Below, one piece after another: positions 38,134-49,871 of a DNA stretch of 64,000 nt. Positions within the stretch are counted from its first letter, which is position 1, and every line of letters begins with the position of its first letter. The notes below the pieces were generated by a model. The model worked only from the letters and a program-made list of their open reading frames with translations. It was not told the origin of the DNA and searched no databases. The stretch comes from Vagococcus teuberi. Its GTDB lineage: Bacteria > Bacillota > Bacilli > Lactobacillales > Vagococcaceae. The DNA lies in the NCBI RefSeq assembly GCF_001870205.1, contig NZ_CP017267.1, positions 1,724,501 through 1,788,500 on the forward strand, in the 5' to 3' direction. The translations under genes were made by a program, and so were the position numbers.

Positions 38134-39945
38134 TTAAAATGAATCAATTAACGCTTCTAACTCATCTAAACGAGCTTCAAAGACTTTCATTGTTTCTTCA
38201 ATATAAGCAGATTGCGTCATATCAACTCCCGCGCGTTTCATCACTTCGATTGGATAATCACTACTTCCTGATTTCAAGAATGTTAAGTAGTTTTCTAACG
38301 CACCTTCTTCTTTACGGATAATTTTATCCGCTAAAGCTGTCGCTGCTGAAAATCCAGTTGAGTATTGATACACATAGTAGTTATAGTAGAAATGCGGAAT
38401 ACGGCTCCACTCATAAGCAATTTCAGAGTCACGTTCTACTGAATCACCGTAGTATTTAGCATTTAACTCACCATAATACTCGCTTAAGTAATCGCTTGTT
38501 AACGGTGTTCCTTTTGCATCTTCAGTGTGAATAAAATGTTCAAATTCAGCAAATTGTGTTTGTCTAAAGATTGTTCCTTTCACACCATCTAAATAATGAT
38601 TTAAGATAAAGGCTCTAACTTTAGGATCTTTTTCTGTTTTTAACAAATGATCTGTTAATAAGTTTTCATTCGTTGTTGAGGCAATTTCTGCTAAGAAAAT
38701 AGAATAATCACCATATACATAAGGTTGATTTTTTCGTGTGTAGTAACTGTGAACACTGTGTCCCATTTCATGAACTAACGTGAATAAATGATTTAAACTT
38801 TCATGCCAGTTTAATAAAATATAAGGTTTTGTATCATAACTTCCTGAAGAATAAGCACCACTGCGTTTGCCTTTATTTTCAACCACATCAATCCAGCGAT
38901 CGCTGTAAGCTTCTTGAACGATTTCTAAATATTCTTCACCTAATGGAGATAACCCTTCAAGTGATTTTAATTTTGCCTCGTCATAAGTATAACGAATTGG
39001 TGCATCTCCTAATATTGGTGTATACATATCATACATATGTAGTTCGTTAACATTTAATAGTCGTTTACGCAATGCCACGTAACGATGTAGCAATGGTAAG
39101 TTTTTATGTACCACATTAAGTAATGTATCGTAAACAGATTCAGGAATATGGTTAGCACTTAAAGCTGCTTCACGTGCTGAACTGTAATTTCTGATTTGAG
39201 CATTGAAATTATGTTTTTTTACATGAGACGATAATGTGCTAGCAAATGTATTTCTAAATTGTTTATAAACTTTATATAACCCTTCAAAGGCTTCTTTACG
39301 TACTTCACGATTTGTACTTTCCATTAATTGACCATACATACCTGAAGATAATTGCACCTTTTGTCCATCTTCATCAGTCACAATTGGAAACTCTAAATCA
39401 GCATTGTTTAATACAGAAAATGTATGACTTGATGCTGAGAATATTTCACTTGCTCCAGCTAATAGTGCTTCTTCTTTTTCAGATAACGTATGAGCTCTAT
39501 CTGCTGTAATTTGAGTAATAAAGTGACGATAGATTTCTAAACCTGCTTCTTCTTTAAAATATGAATCAATCGTATCATCAGATAACGTTAACACTTCTGG
39601 GCCAAACCATGAAACAGCTTCCCCTGCTTTAGCAGCAATAGTACTTGCTTTTGCATAAAGTCCTTGGTAAAGTGCATCACTTGTGTCTTGGTCATTTTTT
39701 AAATGTGAGTACACATAAATTTTTTCTGTCGTACGATGAATAGACAATACATATTCAATCGCTGATAGAAAAGCTTTCGCACCATTTTTTAATGTTCCTT
39801 GATACTCACTTGCTTTTTCTAATTCTGCAGTCAATGATGTTAACGCCTCATTAAACGCATCATCTGATGCAAAAATAGGAGTTAAATCCCATGTTAATTC
39901 CTCTGGTAATTCCGAACGATTTGGTAATTGTTTTGTTTCACTCAT
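38134..39945 (-). CDS. pepF: Oligoendopeptidase F
   Basis: Cytosolic M3 zinc metallopeptidase cleaving peptides of about 7-17 residues. The 603-aa protein has HEMGH at 392-396 and a downstream Glu in EIASTTNENLL. I chose ATG 39945 (MSETKQLPNR), with GGGAG upstream. It starts 23 bp after coiA, the same order as coiA-pepF in streptococci and yjbF-yjbG in Bacillus. Confidence 0.95.
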   Translation of the reverse strand: MSETKQLPNRSELPEELTWDLTPIFASDDAFNEALTSLTAELEKASEYQGTLKNGAKAFLSAIEYVLSIHRTTEKIYVYSHLKNDQDTSDALYQGLYAKASTIAAKAGEAVSWFGPEVLTLSDDTIDSYFKEEAGLEIYRHFITQITADRAHTLSEKEEALLAGASEIFSASSHTFSVLNNADLEFPIVTDEDGQKVQLSSGMYGQLMESTNREVRKEAFEGLYKVYKQFRNTFASTLSSHVKKHNFNAQIRNYSSAREAALSANHIPESVYDTLLNVVHKNLPLLHRYVALRKRLLNVNELHMYDMYTPILGDAPIRYTYDEAKLKSLEGLSPLGEEYLEIVQEAYSDRWIDVVENKGKRSGAYSSGSYDTKPYILLNWHESLNHLFTLVHEMGHSVHSYYTRKNQPYVYGDYSIFLAEIASTTNENLLTDHLLKTEKDPKVRAFILNHYLDGVKGTIFRQTQFAEFEHFIHTEDAKGTPLTSDYLSEYYGELNAKYYGDSVERDSEIAYEWSRIPHFYYNYYVYQYSTGFSAATALADKIIRKEEGALENYLTFLKSGSSDYPIEVMKRAGVDMTQSAYIEETMKVFEARLDELEALIDSF

Positions 39946-39968
39946 TTTAAATAACTCCCTTCTCATTA

Positions 39969-41114
39969 TCACTTAATAATCATATCATATTTTAACGGAA
40001 GAGTTAGTCTTTCACTTCTTTTTTTAAAGAATTTTTTGAATTGCTCGTTATTCATCACACTTTCCTCATTAAAACATAACATATTCGAGCCACTTAATTT
40101 CACTACTTTTATCTCCTGTAAAAAACTTACGTACAAAGATAAACAATAATCAAACACTTGATGTTTTCCTAAATTTGCATAGTCATCCATTGCCTCAGGT
40201 GGTAAATTTTCTAGCACATCTTGTTGCAACTCACGATATGTGAGCATTTTTTTATTTTGTAACACTTCAAAAGTAAGCCATCGAATCCGTATATCCTCTC
40301 CTCGTAGTAAAGGATGAAAAAAATTAGGGAAATAAAGATAAGGTGGTAAGTGAGCTAAATGAAGGTTGTGTTGATAAAAGTATTCCTGTAAATCTTTAAC
40401 AATATTATCTGAGCATAGTAGCTGGTCAGATAACTGTTTTCGTCTATTCAACATCTCTTCAAAAGGCTGTTGAATCAAATACTCTGTCTTTAAGCCACAC
40501 TCTGTCAATATATTAACTAATGATATCTCACCTAAAGAAAACTGTTTTTTTCTTGTTACTATTTTTTTGTTTTTTGAAAAAAGATAATAAGTTACGACTA
40601 AGAGATTATCTTCAACTAGTAAACAAAAATCAATATACCCTCTAAAGCAGTCAAAATAAATAAAATGCTTTTTTAATTCTGTTAGATGTTTTTGTGTTCC
40701 TAAACGACTACCTAAAACCCAAAATACTTGATAATCATGCTTTTTATATTGTGTTGTTCGTTCAATCAACCTTTCAATACTAAGAGAACTACATTGAAAT
40801 TCAATTGCTAATTTATTTTGTATCAAAACATCTGCTCGTTGATTAATTTCTGGAAGATATGCCTCTAGTTCATACGCTAAGCCAAAAGTTGCACAATTTC
40901 GTGCAATCAACGATTTTCCTTTTAAATGTTCTAATGTCTCCGGCTCACTCGTAGCCTCACAATTTGATAGAGTTTTATGAGCAAAATGTGGGAATTTTAT
41001 CTTTCCTTTCTTTAAAACCACTTCATTTTGACAACATGGACAATAATAGATTTCTGATTTTACTGCTTCATGACTACTAATCATTTGTTGTGCATCATTT
41101 TTTGCTATCAACAT
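39969..41114 (-). CDS. coiA: Competence protein CoiA family
   Basis: A 381-aa CoiA-like protein needed for DNA transformation in streptococci. An N-terminal zinc-ribbon-like segment (YYCPCCQNEVVLKKG with HFAH) is followed by a nuclease-like core containing AIEFQCSSLSIERL, the restriction-like E-x-Q strand, and a variable helical C-terminus. I chose ATG 41114, six bases after GAGGTG. It precedes pepF. Presence does not prove competence; other com genes are not in the window. Confidence 0.87.
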   Translation of the reverse strand: MLIAKNDAQQMISSHEAVKSEIYYCPCCQNEVVLKKGKIKFPHFAHKTLSNCEATSEPETLEHLKGKSLIARNCATFGLAYELEAYLPEINQRADVLIQNKLAIEFQCSSLSIERLIERTTQYKKHDYQVFWVLGSRLGTQKHLTELKKHFIYFDCFRGYIDFCLLVEDNLLVVTYYLFSKNKKIVTRKKQFSLGEISLVNILTECGLKTEYLIQQPFEEMLNRRKQLSDQLLCSDNIVKDLQEYFYQHNLHLAHLPPYLYFPNFFHPLLRGEDIRIRWLTFEVLQNKKMLTYRELQQDVLENLPPEAMDDYANLGKHQVFDYCLSLYVSFLQEIKVVKLSGSNMLCFNEESVMNNEQFKKFFKKRSERLTLPLKYDMIIK

Positions 41115-41217
41115 CCTTCTCACCTCTTTAACTCAATATTCGTAAAAATAAGAAAAAGGTTGAAAAAAAGAGAGGATTATCTGATACTTAAGAAAGAATT
41201 GACTGGAGGTATATCTT

Positions 41218-42366
41218 GTGGATACTGAATTATTGAAACAAAAAATAATTGAAGCAAGTAAAGATATAGGCATTGATAAAATTGGGTTCACAACGGCTGA
41301 GCCCTTTGACCATTTAAGAACAAGTTTAATAGAACAAAAAGAAAACAATCATACAACAGGATTTGAGCATGGAAATATTGATGAACGTCTCTACCCTGAT
41401 TTAATTTTTAATCAACCACAATCGATTATTTCCATTGCTCTTGCTTATCCGACTCGAATGAACGAGCGACTCAAATCAGTTCGTGGTGAAAAACGTGGTA
41501 AATTTGCTAGAGCATCTTGGGGAACGGATTATCATCATATTTTAAAAGATAGATTAGATAAATTAATCACATTTATTAAAGAAGAAACACCTAAAGAGCT
41601 AGAATTAGATTTTAAGCCAATGGTGGATACTGGTGAATTGATTGATGTCGTGGTAGCGCAACGTGCTGGTCTAGGTTTCATCGGAAAAAATGGCCTACTC
41701 ATTACAGAAGAATTTGGTTCATACGTTTATCTTGGTGAAATTATTACTAATATTCCTTTTGAACCAGATACACCTATGGAAAATCAGTGTGGTGAATGCA
41801 CGAAATGTATCGACCAATGCCCAACTTCGGCTCTTTTAGGAGATGGACGCATGAATGCTCAAAAGTGTTTATCTTACCAAACGCAAACAAAAGGCTTTAT
41901 GCCAGAAGAATATCGACCTAAGATTCGTTCAATTATTTATGGATGTGATATTTGTCAGGAAGTTTGCCCCTTCAATAAAGGAAAGAACTTCCATTTTCAC
42001 GAAGAAATGGAACCTGATCCAGAAGTTGTGACACCTTTGTTAAAACCTCTATTAACTATTTCAAATCGTGAATTTAAAGAACGTTTTGGTTATCTTGCAG
42101 GATCATGGCGAGGAAAAAAACCAATTCAACGAAATGCTATTATTGCTTTAGGAAATGTGAGAGATAAAACCAGCATTCCTCATTTATTAAGCTGCATTGA
42201 ACAAGATCCACGGCCGGTTATACGGGGAACTGCCGCTTGGTCTTTAAGTAAAATCGACCCAACCAATCCTGCTATTTATGACTTTTTAGTTGAATACCAT
42301 GAAAAAGAAACAGACGAAGAAGCAAAAGAAGAAATGAGAAACGCCATTGATAGAATGAGAATTTAA
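41218..42366 (+). CDS. queG: Epoxyqueuosine reductase
   Basis: Last step of queuosine synthesis: cobalamin- and Fe-S-dependent reduction of epoxyqueuosine in tRNA. The 382-aa protein has two [4Fe-4S] motifs, C191xxC194xxC197xxxC201 and C243xxC246xxxC250, and a C-terminal HEAT-like repeat region (about 305-380). The start is GTG at 41218, eight bases after GGAGG. Single gene with a perfect terminator. Confidence 0.94.
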   Translation: MDTELLKQKIIEASKDIGIDKIGFTTAEPFDHLRTSLIEQKENNHTTGFEHGNIDERLYPDLIFNQPQSIISIALAYPTRMNERLKSVRGEKRGKFARASWGTDYHHILKDRLDKLITFIKEETPKELELDFKPMVDTGELIDVVVAQRAGLGFIGKNGLLITEEFGSYVYLGEIITNIPFEPDTPMENQCGECTKCIDQCPTSALLGDGRMNAQKCLSYQTQTKGFMPEEYRPKIRSIIYGCDICQEVCPFNKGKNFHFHEEMEPDPEVVTPLLKPLLTISNREFKERFGYLAGSWRGKKPIQRNAIIALGNVRDKTSIPHLLSCIEQDPRPVIRGTAAWSLSKIDPTNPAIYDFLVEYHEKETDEEAKEEMRNAIDRMRI

Positions 42367-42439
42367 AATAAAAATAAGATAGTTAACCTTTTTTGTTAAG
42401 AATTAGATAACAGATAAGTAACAATTTAATAAACATTTT

Positions 42440-42482
42440 AAAAGAACTGAGTAAATTTACTAACATTTTACTCAGTTCTTTT
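42440..42482 (+). terminator. Terminator of queG
   Basis: Arms AAAAGAACTGAGTAAA and TTTACTCAGTTCTTTT, perfect 16 bp. Confidence 0.9.
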
Positions 42483-42554
42483 AATCTTTTCTTAGAATGT
42501 TTGATACTATAGTTGTGGGGTATAATAGGGCATTTTAAATTAAGGAGGATTTTT

Positions 42555-44054
42555 ATGACAAAATCAACAAAAAAGGTAACCCTGTTCGGTTTAATCTTAA
42601 TGATTTTTACCTCAGTGTTCGGGTTTGGTAATGCTCCAGTCGCCTTTTATCGTATGGGATATGGTGCTATTATTTGGTATATTTTAGCAGCACTCTTTTT
42701 CTTTATACCATATGCACTAATGATGGCTGAATATGGGTCGACATTCAAACATGAAAGTGGTGGGATGTACACTTGGATGGAAAAATCTGTTGGACCAAAA
42801 TATGCGTTCATCGGGACATTCATGTGGTATACATCTTACATTATTTGGATGGTGAATGTTTCTACAAAAGTCTTTATCACCTTGTCTACAACTTATTCAG
42901 GGTCTGATAAAACAAATTATTGGAGTTTGTTTGGACTTGATTCCACTCAAACAATCGGGTTATTAGCTATTTTATTTATTATCGTTGTAACATTTTTTGC
43001 AGCAAGAGGATTAGATAAAATCACAAAAATTACTTCTGCCGGTGGGATTGCCGTTACATTTTTAAATGTGGTATTAATCATTGTCAGCTTGATTATCTTA
43101 ATCTTTAACAAAGGTCAAGTCGCTCAACCGATTGAAGGAATGAAAAGTTTTATTGATTCTCCAAATCCAGGTTTCAACTCTCCTCTAGCTATTATTTCAT
43201 TTTTAGTATTTGCTATTTTCGCTTATGGTGGACTAGAAGCTGTGGGTGGATTAGTAGATAAAACAGAAAATGCTGAGAAAAATTTCCCTAAAGGAGTTAT
43301 TCTTTCAGCTATCATCATCTCTATTGGGTATGCATTAACCATTCTTTTATGGGGTGTGTCAACAAACTGGAATTCTGTTTTAAGTGGTGATAATGTCAAT
43401 CTTGGCAATATCACTTATGTCTTAATGAATAATCTAGGATTTGAATTAGGTCGAGCAATTAATTTATCGACAGATACTGCTTTAGCCATTGGGCATGGAT
43501 TAGCTAGATTTACAGGTTTATCCATGTTTCTAGCTTACTTAGGTGCTTTCTTTACTTTAATCTATTCACCACTAAAAACGATTATCAAAGGAACACCAAA
43601 AGGACTTTGGCCTGAAAAAATGGTTAGAGAAAATGACAAAGGCATGCCAGCTTTTGCTATGTGGATTCAATGTGCGATTGTGGTTCTTATCTTAGCTTTA
43701 GTATCATTTGGTGGTAAAGACGCACAATCATTCTATAATGTTTTAACCTTAATGGTAAACGTCTCAATGACGATTCCTTATCTATTTTTAACAGGTGCTT
43801 TTCCAGCATTTAAACAAAAATCAGACATTGATCATTCAATCAATATTTTCAAAACCAAAACGCAATATATGGTGAGTACGATAGTCGTCATGGCTGTCAT
43901 TGGTTTTGCTAATATCTTTACCATTATCGAACCTTTATTTAGAGAAGGTGGTCCTGTTTGGGGAGATACACTATGGCAAATTGCCGGACCTGTATTATTC
44001 TCATTAATTGCCTTACTTTTATTCAATCGATATGAACGACGTACAAAAAAATGA
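42555..44054 (+). CDS. yjeM: APC-family amino-acid antiporter YjeM
   Basis: A 499-aa, 12-helix transporter of the glutamate/GABA antiporter branch. Long stretches match E. coli YjeM, including LILMIFTSVFGF, GGLVDKTENAEKNF and GVSTNWNSVLS. I chose ATG 42555 (MTKSTKKVTL), with AAGGAGG six bases upstream. Single gene with a terminator; no decarboxylase partner is adjacent, so the substrate is unknown. Confidence 0.9.
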   Translation: MTKSTKKVTLFGLILMIFTSVFGFGNAPVAFYRMGYGAIIWYILAALFFFIPYALMMAEYGSTFKHESGGMYTWMEKSVGPKYAFIGTFMWYTSYIIWMVNVSTKVFITLSTTYSGSDKTNYWSLFGLDSTQTIGLLAILFIIVVTFFAARGLDKITKITSAGGIAVTFLNVVLIIVSLIILIFNKGQVAQPIEGMKSFIDSPNPGFNSPLAIISFLVFAIFAYGGLEAVGGLVDKTENAEKNFPKGVILSAIIISIGYALTILLWGVSTNWNSVLSGDNVNLGNITYVLMNNLGFELGRAINLSTDTALAIGHGLARFTGLSMFLAYLGAFFTLIYSPLKTIIKGTPKGLWPEKMVRENDKGMPAFAMWIQCAIVVLILALVSFGGKDAQSFYNVLTLMVNVSMTIPYLFLTGAFPAFKQKSDIDHSINIFKTKTQYMVSTIVVMAVIGFANIFTIIEPLFREGGPVWGDTLWQIAGPVLFSLIALLLFNRYERRTKK

Positions 44055-44060
44055 ACTAAA

Positions 44061-44089
44061 AACAGCCAAGGCATGATGCTTTGGCTGTT
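44061..44089. terminator. Terminator of yjeM
   Basis: Arms AACAGCCAAGGCA and TGCTTTGGCTGTT (one G-U), tight loop. It overlaps the end of the small membrane gene on the other strand. Confidence 0.78.
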
Positions 44090-44297
44090 ATTCTTTGTAT
44101 ATTTTTTTATAAAAGATTAATTCATAAATCAACACAACTAATGAGATAAGTGCCACCACGACAAAGAATTTTAACATCACATATAAATTAGTTGAATACC
44201 TCAACCAAAGATAGAATAAAAAGAGAATCACTATCAATTTACCTCGAGCATTCAGTTTATTTTGTAAGAAATACTCTAATCCATCTTTCTTTCTCAT
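44088..44297 (-). CDS. Small two-helix membrane protein
   Basis: A 69-aa protein with two hydrophobic helices (about 17-33 and 38-62) and a basic C-terminus (YKKIYKE). AAGGTG lies six bases before ATG 44297. It follows the ABC-F gene by 29 bp and probably shares its transcript. I do not recognise a family. Confidence 0.6.
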   Translation of the reverse strand: MRKKDGLEYFLQNKLNARGKLIVILFLFYLWLRYSTNLYVMLKFFVVVALISLVVLIYELIFYKKIYKE

Positions 44298-44326
44298 AAG
44301 TGACACCTTCTTTCATTTACGTTTAA

Positions 44327-46264
44327 TTAAAACGCCTCTAACTCTAAGGAAGCATGTTCCCAAGATTCTAATAACGTTTCTTGTTTACTATAAGTTTCTT
44401 TCAATTCTTTATCTAAATTCAAGAGTTGCTCGTGATCTTCAAGCACTTCTGGTTGTTCCATCTCTTTTTGAATTGCTTCGATTTTTTCTTCCATCTCTTG
44501 CAGCTCAACTTCTAATGATTCAACCAATCTCTCTAATTTACGCTGTTCTTTTTGTCTTTCTTTTGATTCTTCGTAACTTAGTTTAACCTCTGTCATGTGT
44601 TTCGTTGGATTATCTTGTTCGCCATCAAGTAATGCGTTACGTTCCTCTTCTTCTTCTTTTTTCTCGATGTAGTAATCATAATTTCCATGATAATAAGTAC
44701 TACCCTCTTCTGACAACTCCAAAACACCTGTCGCGATTCGGTTAATAAAGTAGCGGTCATGAGAAACAAATAGCAATGTGCCATCATATTCGATTAAGGC
44801 ATTTTCTAATACTTCTTTGCTATCTATATCTAAGTGGTTAGTCGGCTCATCTAGAATTAAAAAGTTATCACGTTGCATCGCTAATTTTGCTAATGCGACA
44901 CGGGCTTTTTCTCCCCCACTTAATAAATTAATCGTTTTTTTAGCATCTTCTCCAGAAAATAAAAAGCTACCTAATAAAGTACGAATATCTTTTTCAGGTG
45001 TCGTTGGATGCTCACGCCATAATTCTTCCAACACGCTTTGACTTCCACTAAGTTTTCCTTGCTCTTGGTCATAGTAACCAATATCTACTTTATGGCCAAT
45101 ATCAGCTGTTCCTTTAATAAATGGAATATCTCCGATAATACTCTTTAATAATGTCGATTTACCAACTCCGTTTGGGCCAACTAAAGCAATGGCTTCTTGT
45201 TTACGCAAAGCTAGATTAATAGGTTCACTCAAAATAAGATCATCATACCCCACTGCCACATCATCCAGCGTTAGCACTTCTCTACCTGACGTGCGATTGA
45301 TTTTAAATAGAAAATGAGCTGATTTCTCGTCACCTAAGGGCTTCTCTAATTTTTCCATTTTTTCTAATTGTTTGCGGCGACTTTGTGCTCGTTTTGTTGT
45401 TGATGCGCGTACAATGTTTCGTGCCACAAAGTCCTCTAGTTTTGCAATTTTATCCTGCTGTTTTTCGTATTCTTTTTCTTCTTGTTCTAATCTCTCAGCT
45501 TTCATTTCTAAAAACTTCGAATAATTACCTTTATAATGACTAATTTTTCTTCGACTAATATCATATACTTCATTCACAATCTTATCTAAGAAATAACGGT
45601 CATGGGATACCATCAAAATAGCCCCACGATAGCCTTGTAAATACCCTTCTAACCAATTTAATGTATCAATATCTAAATGGTTAGTCGGCTCATCTAAAAT
45701 GAGTAGATTAGGTTTTTCCAATAACAAACGTGCCAATGCTAAACGAGTTTTTTGACCACCTGATAGATTTTGAATTGGTACATCAAAATAGCTTTCATCA
45801 AAACGAAATCCATGTAAAACAGATTTTATTTCAGACTCATAACCATAACCATTCATTTCATTAAACTCATGTTGTAATTTATCGTAATCTTTTAGTACTT
45901 GTTGATATTTTTCTTCATCATCATGGATATTTGGATCGGCGATGTCTTTTTCTAATTGTCGTAAGTTTTTTTCCATCTCTTGAACATAGTCAAAGACACT
46001 AACCATCTCTTCCCAAATTGTTTTATCTGATTCAAAACCAGTATGTTGATCTAAATAACCAATTGTTAAATCTCTTGTTTTCGTAACTAAACCTGTATCT
46101 GGCTCCTCAATGCCAGCTAACATTTTTAATAATGTCGATTTCCCTGCACCATTACGTCCAACAAGCGCAATTCGACTTTTATCTTGTATATCTAATTGAA
46201 TATTTTCAAATAATACGTCATCTCCAAATAATCTAGAGACATTGTTAGCTTGTAATAAAATCAT
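44327..46264 (-). CDS. ydiF: ABC-F family ATPase (YdiF-like)
   Basis: A cytosolic translation-type ABC-F ATPase, 645 aa, two ATP-binding domains without membrane helices. Walker A motifs GRNGAGKST and GPNGVGKST, signatures LSGGQKTR and LSGGEKAR, linker between, and a C-terminal coiled coil (about 555-640). It matches Bacillus YdiF and keeps its place beside rex. I chose ATG 46264 (MILLQANNV), with GGAGG upstream. Antibiotic protection is not implied. Confidence 0.93.
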   Translation of the reverse strand: MILLQANNVSRLFGDDVLFENIQLDIQDKSRIALVGRNGAGKSTLLKMLAGIEEPDTGLVTKTRDLTIGYLDQHTGFESDKTIWEEMVSVFDYVQEMEKNLRQLEKDIADPNIHDDEEKYQQVLKDYDKLQHEFNEMNGYGYESEIKSVLHGFRFDESYFDVPIQNLSGGQKTRLALARLLLEKPNLLILDEPTNHLDIDTLNWLEGYLQGYRGAILMVSHDRYFLDKIVNEVYDISRRKISHYKGNYSKFLEMKAERLEQEEKEYEKQQDKIAKLEDFVARNIVRASTTKRAQSRRKQLEKMEKLEKPLGDEKSAHFLFKINRTSGREVLTLDDVAVGYDDLILSEPINLALRKQEAIALVGPNGVGKSTLLKSIIGDIPFIKGTADIGHKVDIGYYDQEQGKLSGSQSVLEELWREHPTTPEKDIRTLLGSFLFSGEDAKKTINLLSGGEKARVALAKLAMQRDNFLILDEPTNHLDIDSKEVLENALIEYDGTLLFVSHDRYFINRIATGVLELSEEGSTYYHGNYDYYIEKKEEEEERNALLDGEQDNPTKHMTEVKLSYEESKERQKEQRKLERLVESLEVELQEMEEKIEAIQKEMEQPEVLEDHEQLLNLDKELKETYSKQETLLESWEHASLELEAF

Positions 46265-46447
46265 GACGTCCTCCATCTTTTAATTTCTAAAAACAGTTTA
46301 TCATAAAACACAAAATATGTTTGGTATATTTATCGTTCATAATTACTCAAGTATAAGCGTAAAAATTGCTTTTATCCCTTAGTAAAGGTATCCTATTAAC
46401 GTGAACTTTATAACAATGAGGGTATATGAAAAGTGAGGGGAATTATT

Positions 46448-47083
46448 ATGAAAGACACGACTATTCCAAAGGCAACTGCCAAAAGGTTACCTTTGTATTA
46501 TCGATATTTGAAATTTTTATTTGATTCAGGAAAGAAAAAAGTCTCTTCAACTGAGTTAAGTGAGGCTGTGAAAGTTGACAGTGCGACGATTCGACGTGAC
46601 TTTTCTTATTTTGGGGAATTAGGTAAACGTGGTTACGGGTATGACGTGGAAAGTTTAATGACTTTTTTTGCTAAAACGTTAAATGAAGATCGTTTAACAA
46701 ATGTAGCTCTTGTCGGTGTTGGTAATTTAGGACACGCATTATTGAACTACCGTTTCCATCAAAGTGATAGTATTCGTATCAGTGCTGCATTTGATGTTAA
46801 ACCTGATATTGTCGGTCGCATACTTGATGGCGTTCCTATCTATGATGCTAATGATATGGTTGAACAAATTCGTGCACAACATATTGATGTTGCCATTTTA
46901 ACTGTCCCACCAGCACATGCACAAGAAAATGCTGACCGTCTAGTTGAAGCCGGAATCAAAGGCATTATGAATTTCACACCAATTCGTATCAACGTTCCAA
47001 AGGATGTGCAAATTCAAAATGTTGACCTAACAAATGAAATGCAAACATTAATCTACTTCTTATCTAACTACAAAGAAGACTAA
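46448..47083 (+). CDS. rex: Redox-sensing transcriptional repressor Rex
   Basis: Senses the NADH/NAD ratio and represses fermentation and anaerobic genes. The 211-aa protein has an N-terminal winged helix (residues 15-65, [17 protein letters not shown]) and a Rossmann domain with GVGNLG (90-95). I chose ATG 46448 ([10 protein letters not shown]), seven bases after GTGAGGGG. Divergent from the ABC-F gene. Confidence 0.95.
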   Translation: MKDTTIPKATAKRLPLYYRYLKFLFDSGKKKVSSTELSEAVKVDSATIRRDFSYFGELGKRGYGYDVESLMTFFAKTLNEDRLTNVALVGVGNLGHALLNYRFHQSDSIRISAAFDVKPDIVGRILDGVPIYDANDMVEQIRAQHIDVAILTVPPAHAQENADRLVEAGIKGIMNFTPIRINVPKDVQIQNVDLTNEMQTLIYFLSNYKED

Positions 47084-47085
47084 AT

Positions 47086-47119
47086 AAAAAGCTTATCGAC
47101 CGCTGTCGCTAAGCTTTTT
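47086..47119. terminator. Bidirectional terminator between rex and the CPBP gene
   Basis: Arms AAAAAGCTTA and TAAGCTTTTT with an inner GCGAC-type stem, U runs on both strands. Confidence 0.83.
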
Positions 47120-47709
47120 TAATTTAGCCAAATCACTATCCCATTCATCACCATATGTACCAGAATAGATGTTAAAATACTTCCACTTTTTTTATAAATA
47201 TATGAAAAAACCATACCCAAACCAAAGTAAATCATCAGGTTCCCACTTGTGTGCATCAACATAAAAATCAGCGAACTTACTACAATCCCCACCCAAATCG
47301 GTAATTTTTGTCCAATCCAATTGACAAAACTAAACCGAAAAACTAATTCTTCCATGATAGGATTAAATAAAATAGAGACAAGCAAAAATAAATAAGTTGA
47401 TTGACCTGATATATCTGTGTTGCGATTTAAACTTGGAGAAATCATATTAGTGATAAATAAAAATCCCCATTGGACCATAAAACTTAACAACAGACCTATA
47501 ACTCCCCACCATGCTATCTTTTTTATAGAAGAACTTGATTTTGTTAACGTATCTTTTTTTGACGTTTTAAAATAAATAACTAAAATTAACCATACTATGA
47601 CACTATAAAGCAACATAGTTTGATTGTTATTTAATGAAAAAAATAAATGACTGTTCAATAAAAATAAATATAGAAAACTTGTATAAATCATATTTTGATT
47701 CAATGTCAT
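47119..47709 (-). CDS. CPBP-family intramembrane protease (YdiL-like)
   Basis: A 196-aa membrane protein with about six helices and the glutamate protease motifs: EELVFRFSFVNW (motif 1, Glu-Glu), the FMLMHTSGN-type motif 2 and SILVHMVMN motif 3. Position next to groES matches Bacillus ydiL. AGGTG precedes the ATG by nine bases. Possibly processes peptides or prenylated proteins; the substrate is unknown. Confidence 0.85.
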   Translation of the reverse strand: MTLNQNMIYTSFLYLFLLNSHLFFSLNNNQTMLLYSVIVWLILVIYFKTSKKDTLTKSSSSIKKIAWWGVIGLLLSFMVQWGFLFITNMISPSLNRNTDISGQSTYLFLLVSILFNPIMEELVFRFSFVNWIGQKLPIWVGIVVSSLIFMLMHTSGNLMIYFGLGMVFSYIYKKSGSILTSILVHMVMNGIVIWLN

Positions 47710-47772
47710 CTGTGCTTACACCTATCTTTTCTACCGTTGATTTTGATATCTTTTCTTATTGTATCAAAATAC

Positions 47773-47801
47773 TTGCAAAAAAAAACATTTATCTGTATTA
47801 T
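47773..47801 (+). promoter_or_regulatory. groES: groESL promoter
   Basis: -35 TTGCAA (47773-47778), 17 bp, -10 TATTAT (47796-47801), with the CIRCE element just downstream. Confidence 0.82.
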
Positions 47802-47812
47802 AAAAGATGTGA

Positions 47813-47839
47813 TTAGCACTCATTGAATAAGAGTGCTAA
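47813..47839. promoter_or_regulatory. CIRCE element (HrcA operator)
   Basis: Perfect consensus TTAGCACTC-N9-GAGTGCTAA, placed at the start of the groESL transcript; heat-shock control by HrcA. Confidence 0.97.
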
Positions 47840-47865
47840 AAAATAAAATTATGGAGGGATACACA

Positions 47866-48150
47866 TTGTTAAAACCATTAGGAGATCGTGTTGTTATTAA
47901 AGTAAAAGAAGCGGAAGAAAAAACTGCCAGTGGACTAGTTTTAACATCAGCTTCAAAAGAAAAATCTCAAACTGGTGAGGTCGTTGCTGTTGGCGATGGT
48001 CGTACATTAGAAAATGGGACAAAATTATCCGTATCTGTAAGTGTTGGACAAACTGTCCTATTCGAAAAATACGCCGGACAAGAAGTAACTGACTCTGGTG
48101 AAGATTACTTAGTATTACACGACAAAGACATAATCGCAATTGTAGAATAA
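47866..48150 (+). CDS. groES: Co-chaperonin GroES
   Basis: Lid of the GroEL folding chamber, 94 aa, starting [12 protein letters not shown]. The mobile loop is [19 protein letters not shown]. The start is TTG at 47866, seven bases after GGAGGG; the nearby ATG at 47851 overlaps the ribosome site and would add residues not found in the family. Followed by groEL after 25 bp. Confidence 0.97.
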   Translation: MLKPLGDRVVIKVKEAEEKTASGLVLTSASKEKSQTGEVVAVGDGRTLENGTKLSVSVSVGQTVLFEKYAGQEVTDSGEDYLVLHDKDIIAIVE

Positions 48151-48172
48151 AAAAATAATATGAGGTGAATAA

Positions 48173-49804
<1,632 letters not shown>

Positions 49805-49836
49805 ACTCTTTAAAAGATTTACATTGATATAAAAGG

Positions 49837-49871
49837 AACCACATGAGGATTGAGTTCTCATGTGGTTTTTT
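49837..49871 (+). terminator. Terminator of groESL
   Basis: Arms AACCACATGAG and CTCATGTGGTT, then a T run. Confidence 0.9.

Noticed and set aside
47833-47865. Upstream GroES start codons
   Set aside because: They lie in the CIRCE right arm or over the ribosome site and add residues absent from the family; TTG at 47866 gives the canonical protein.
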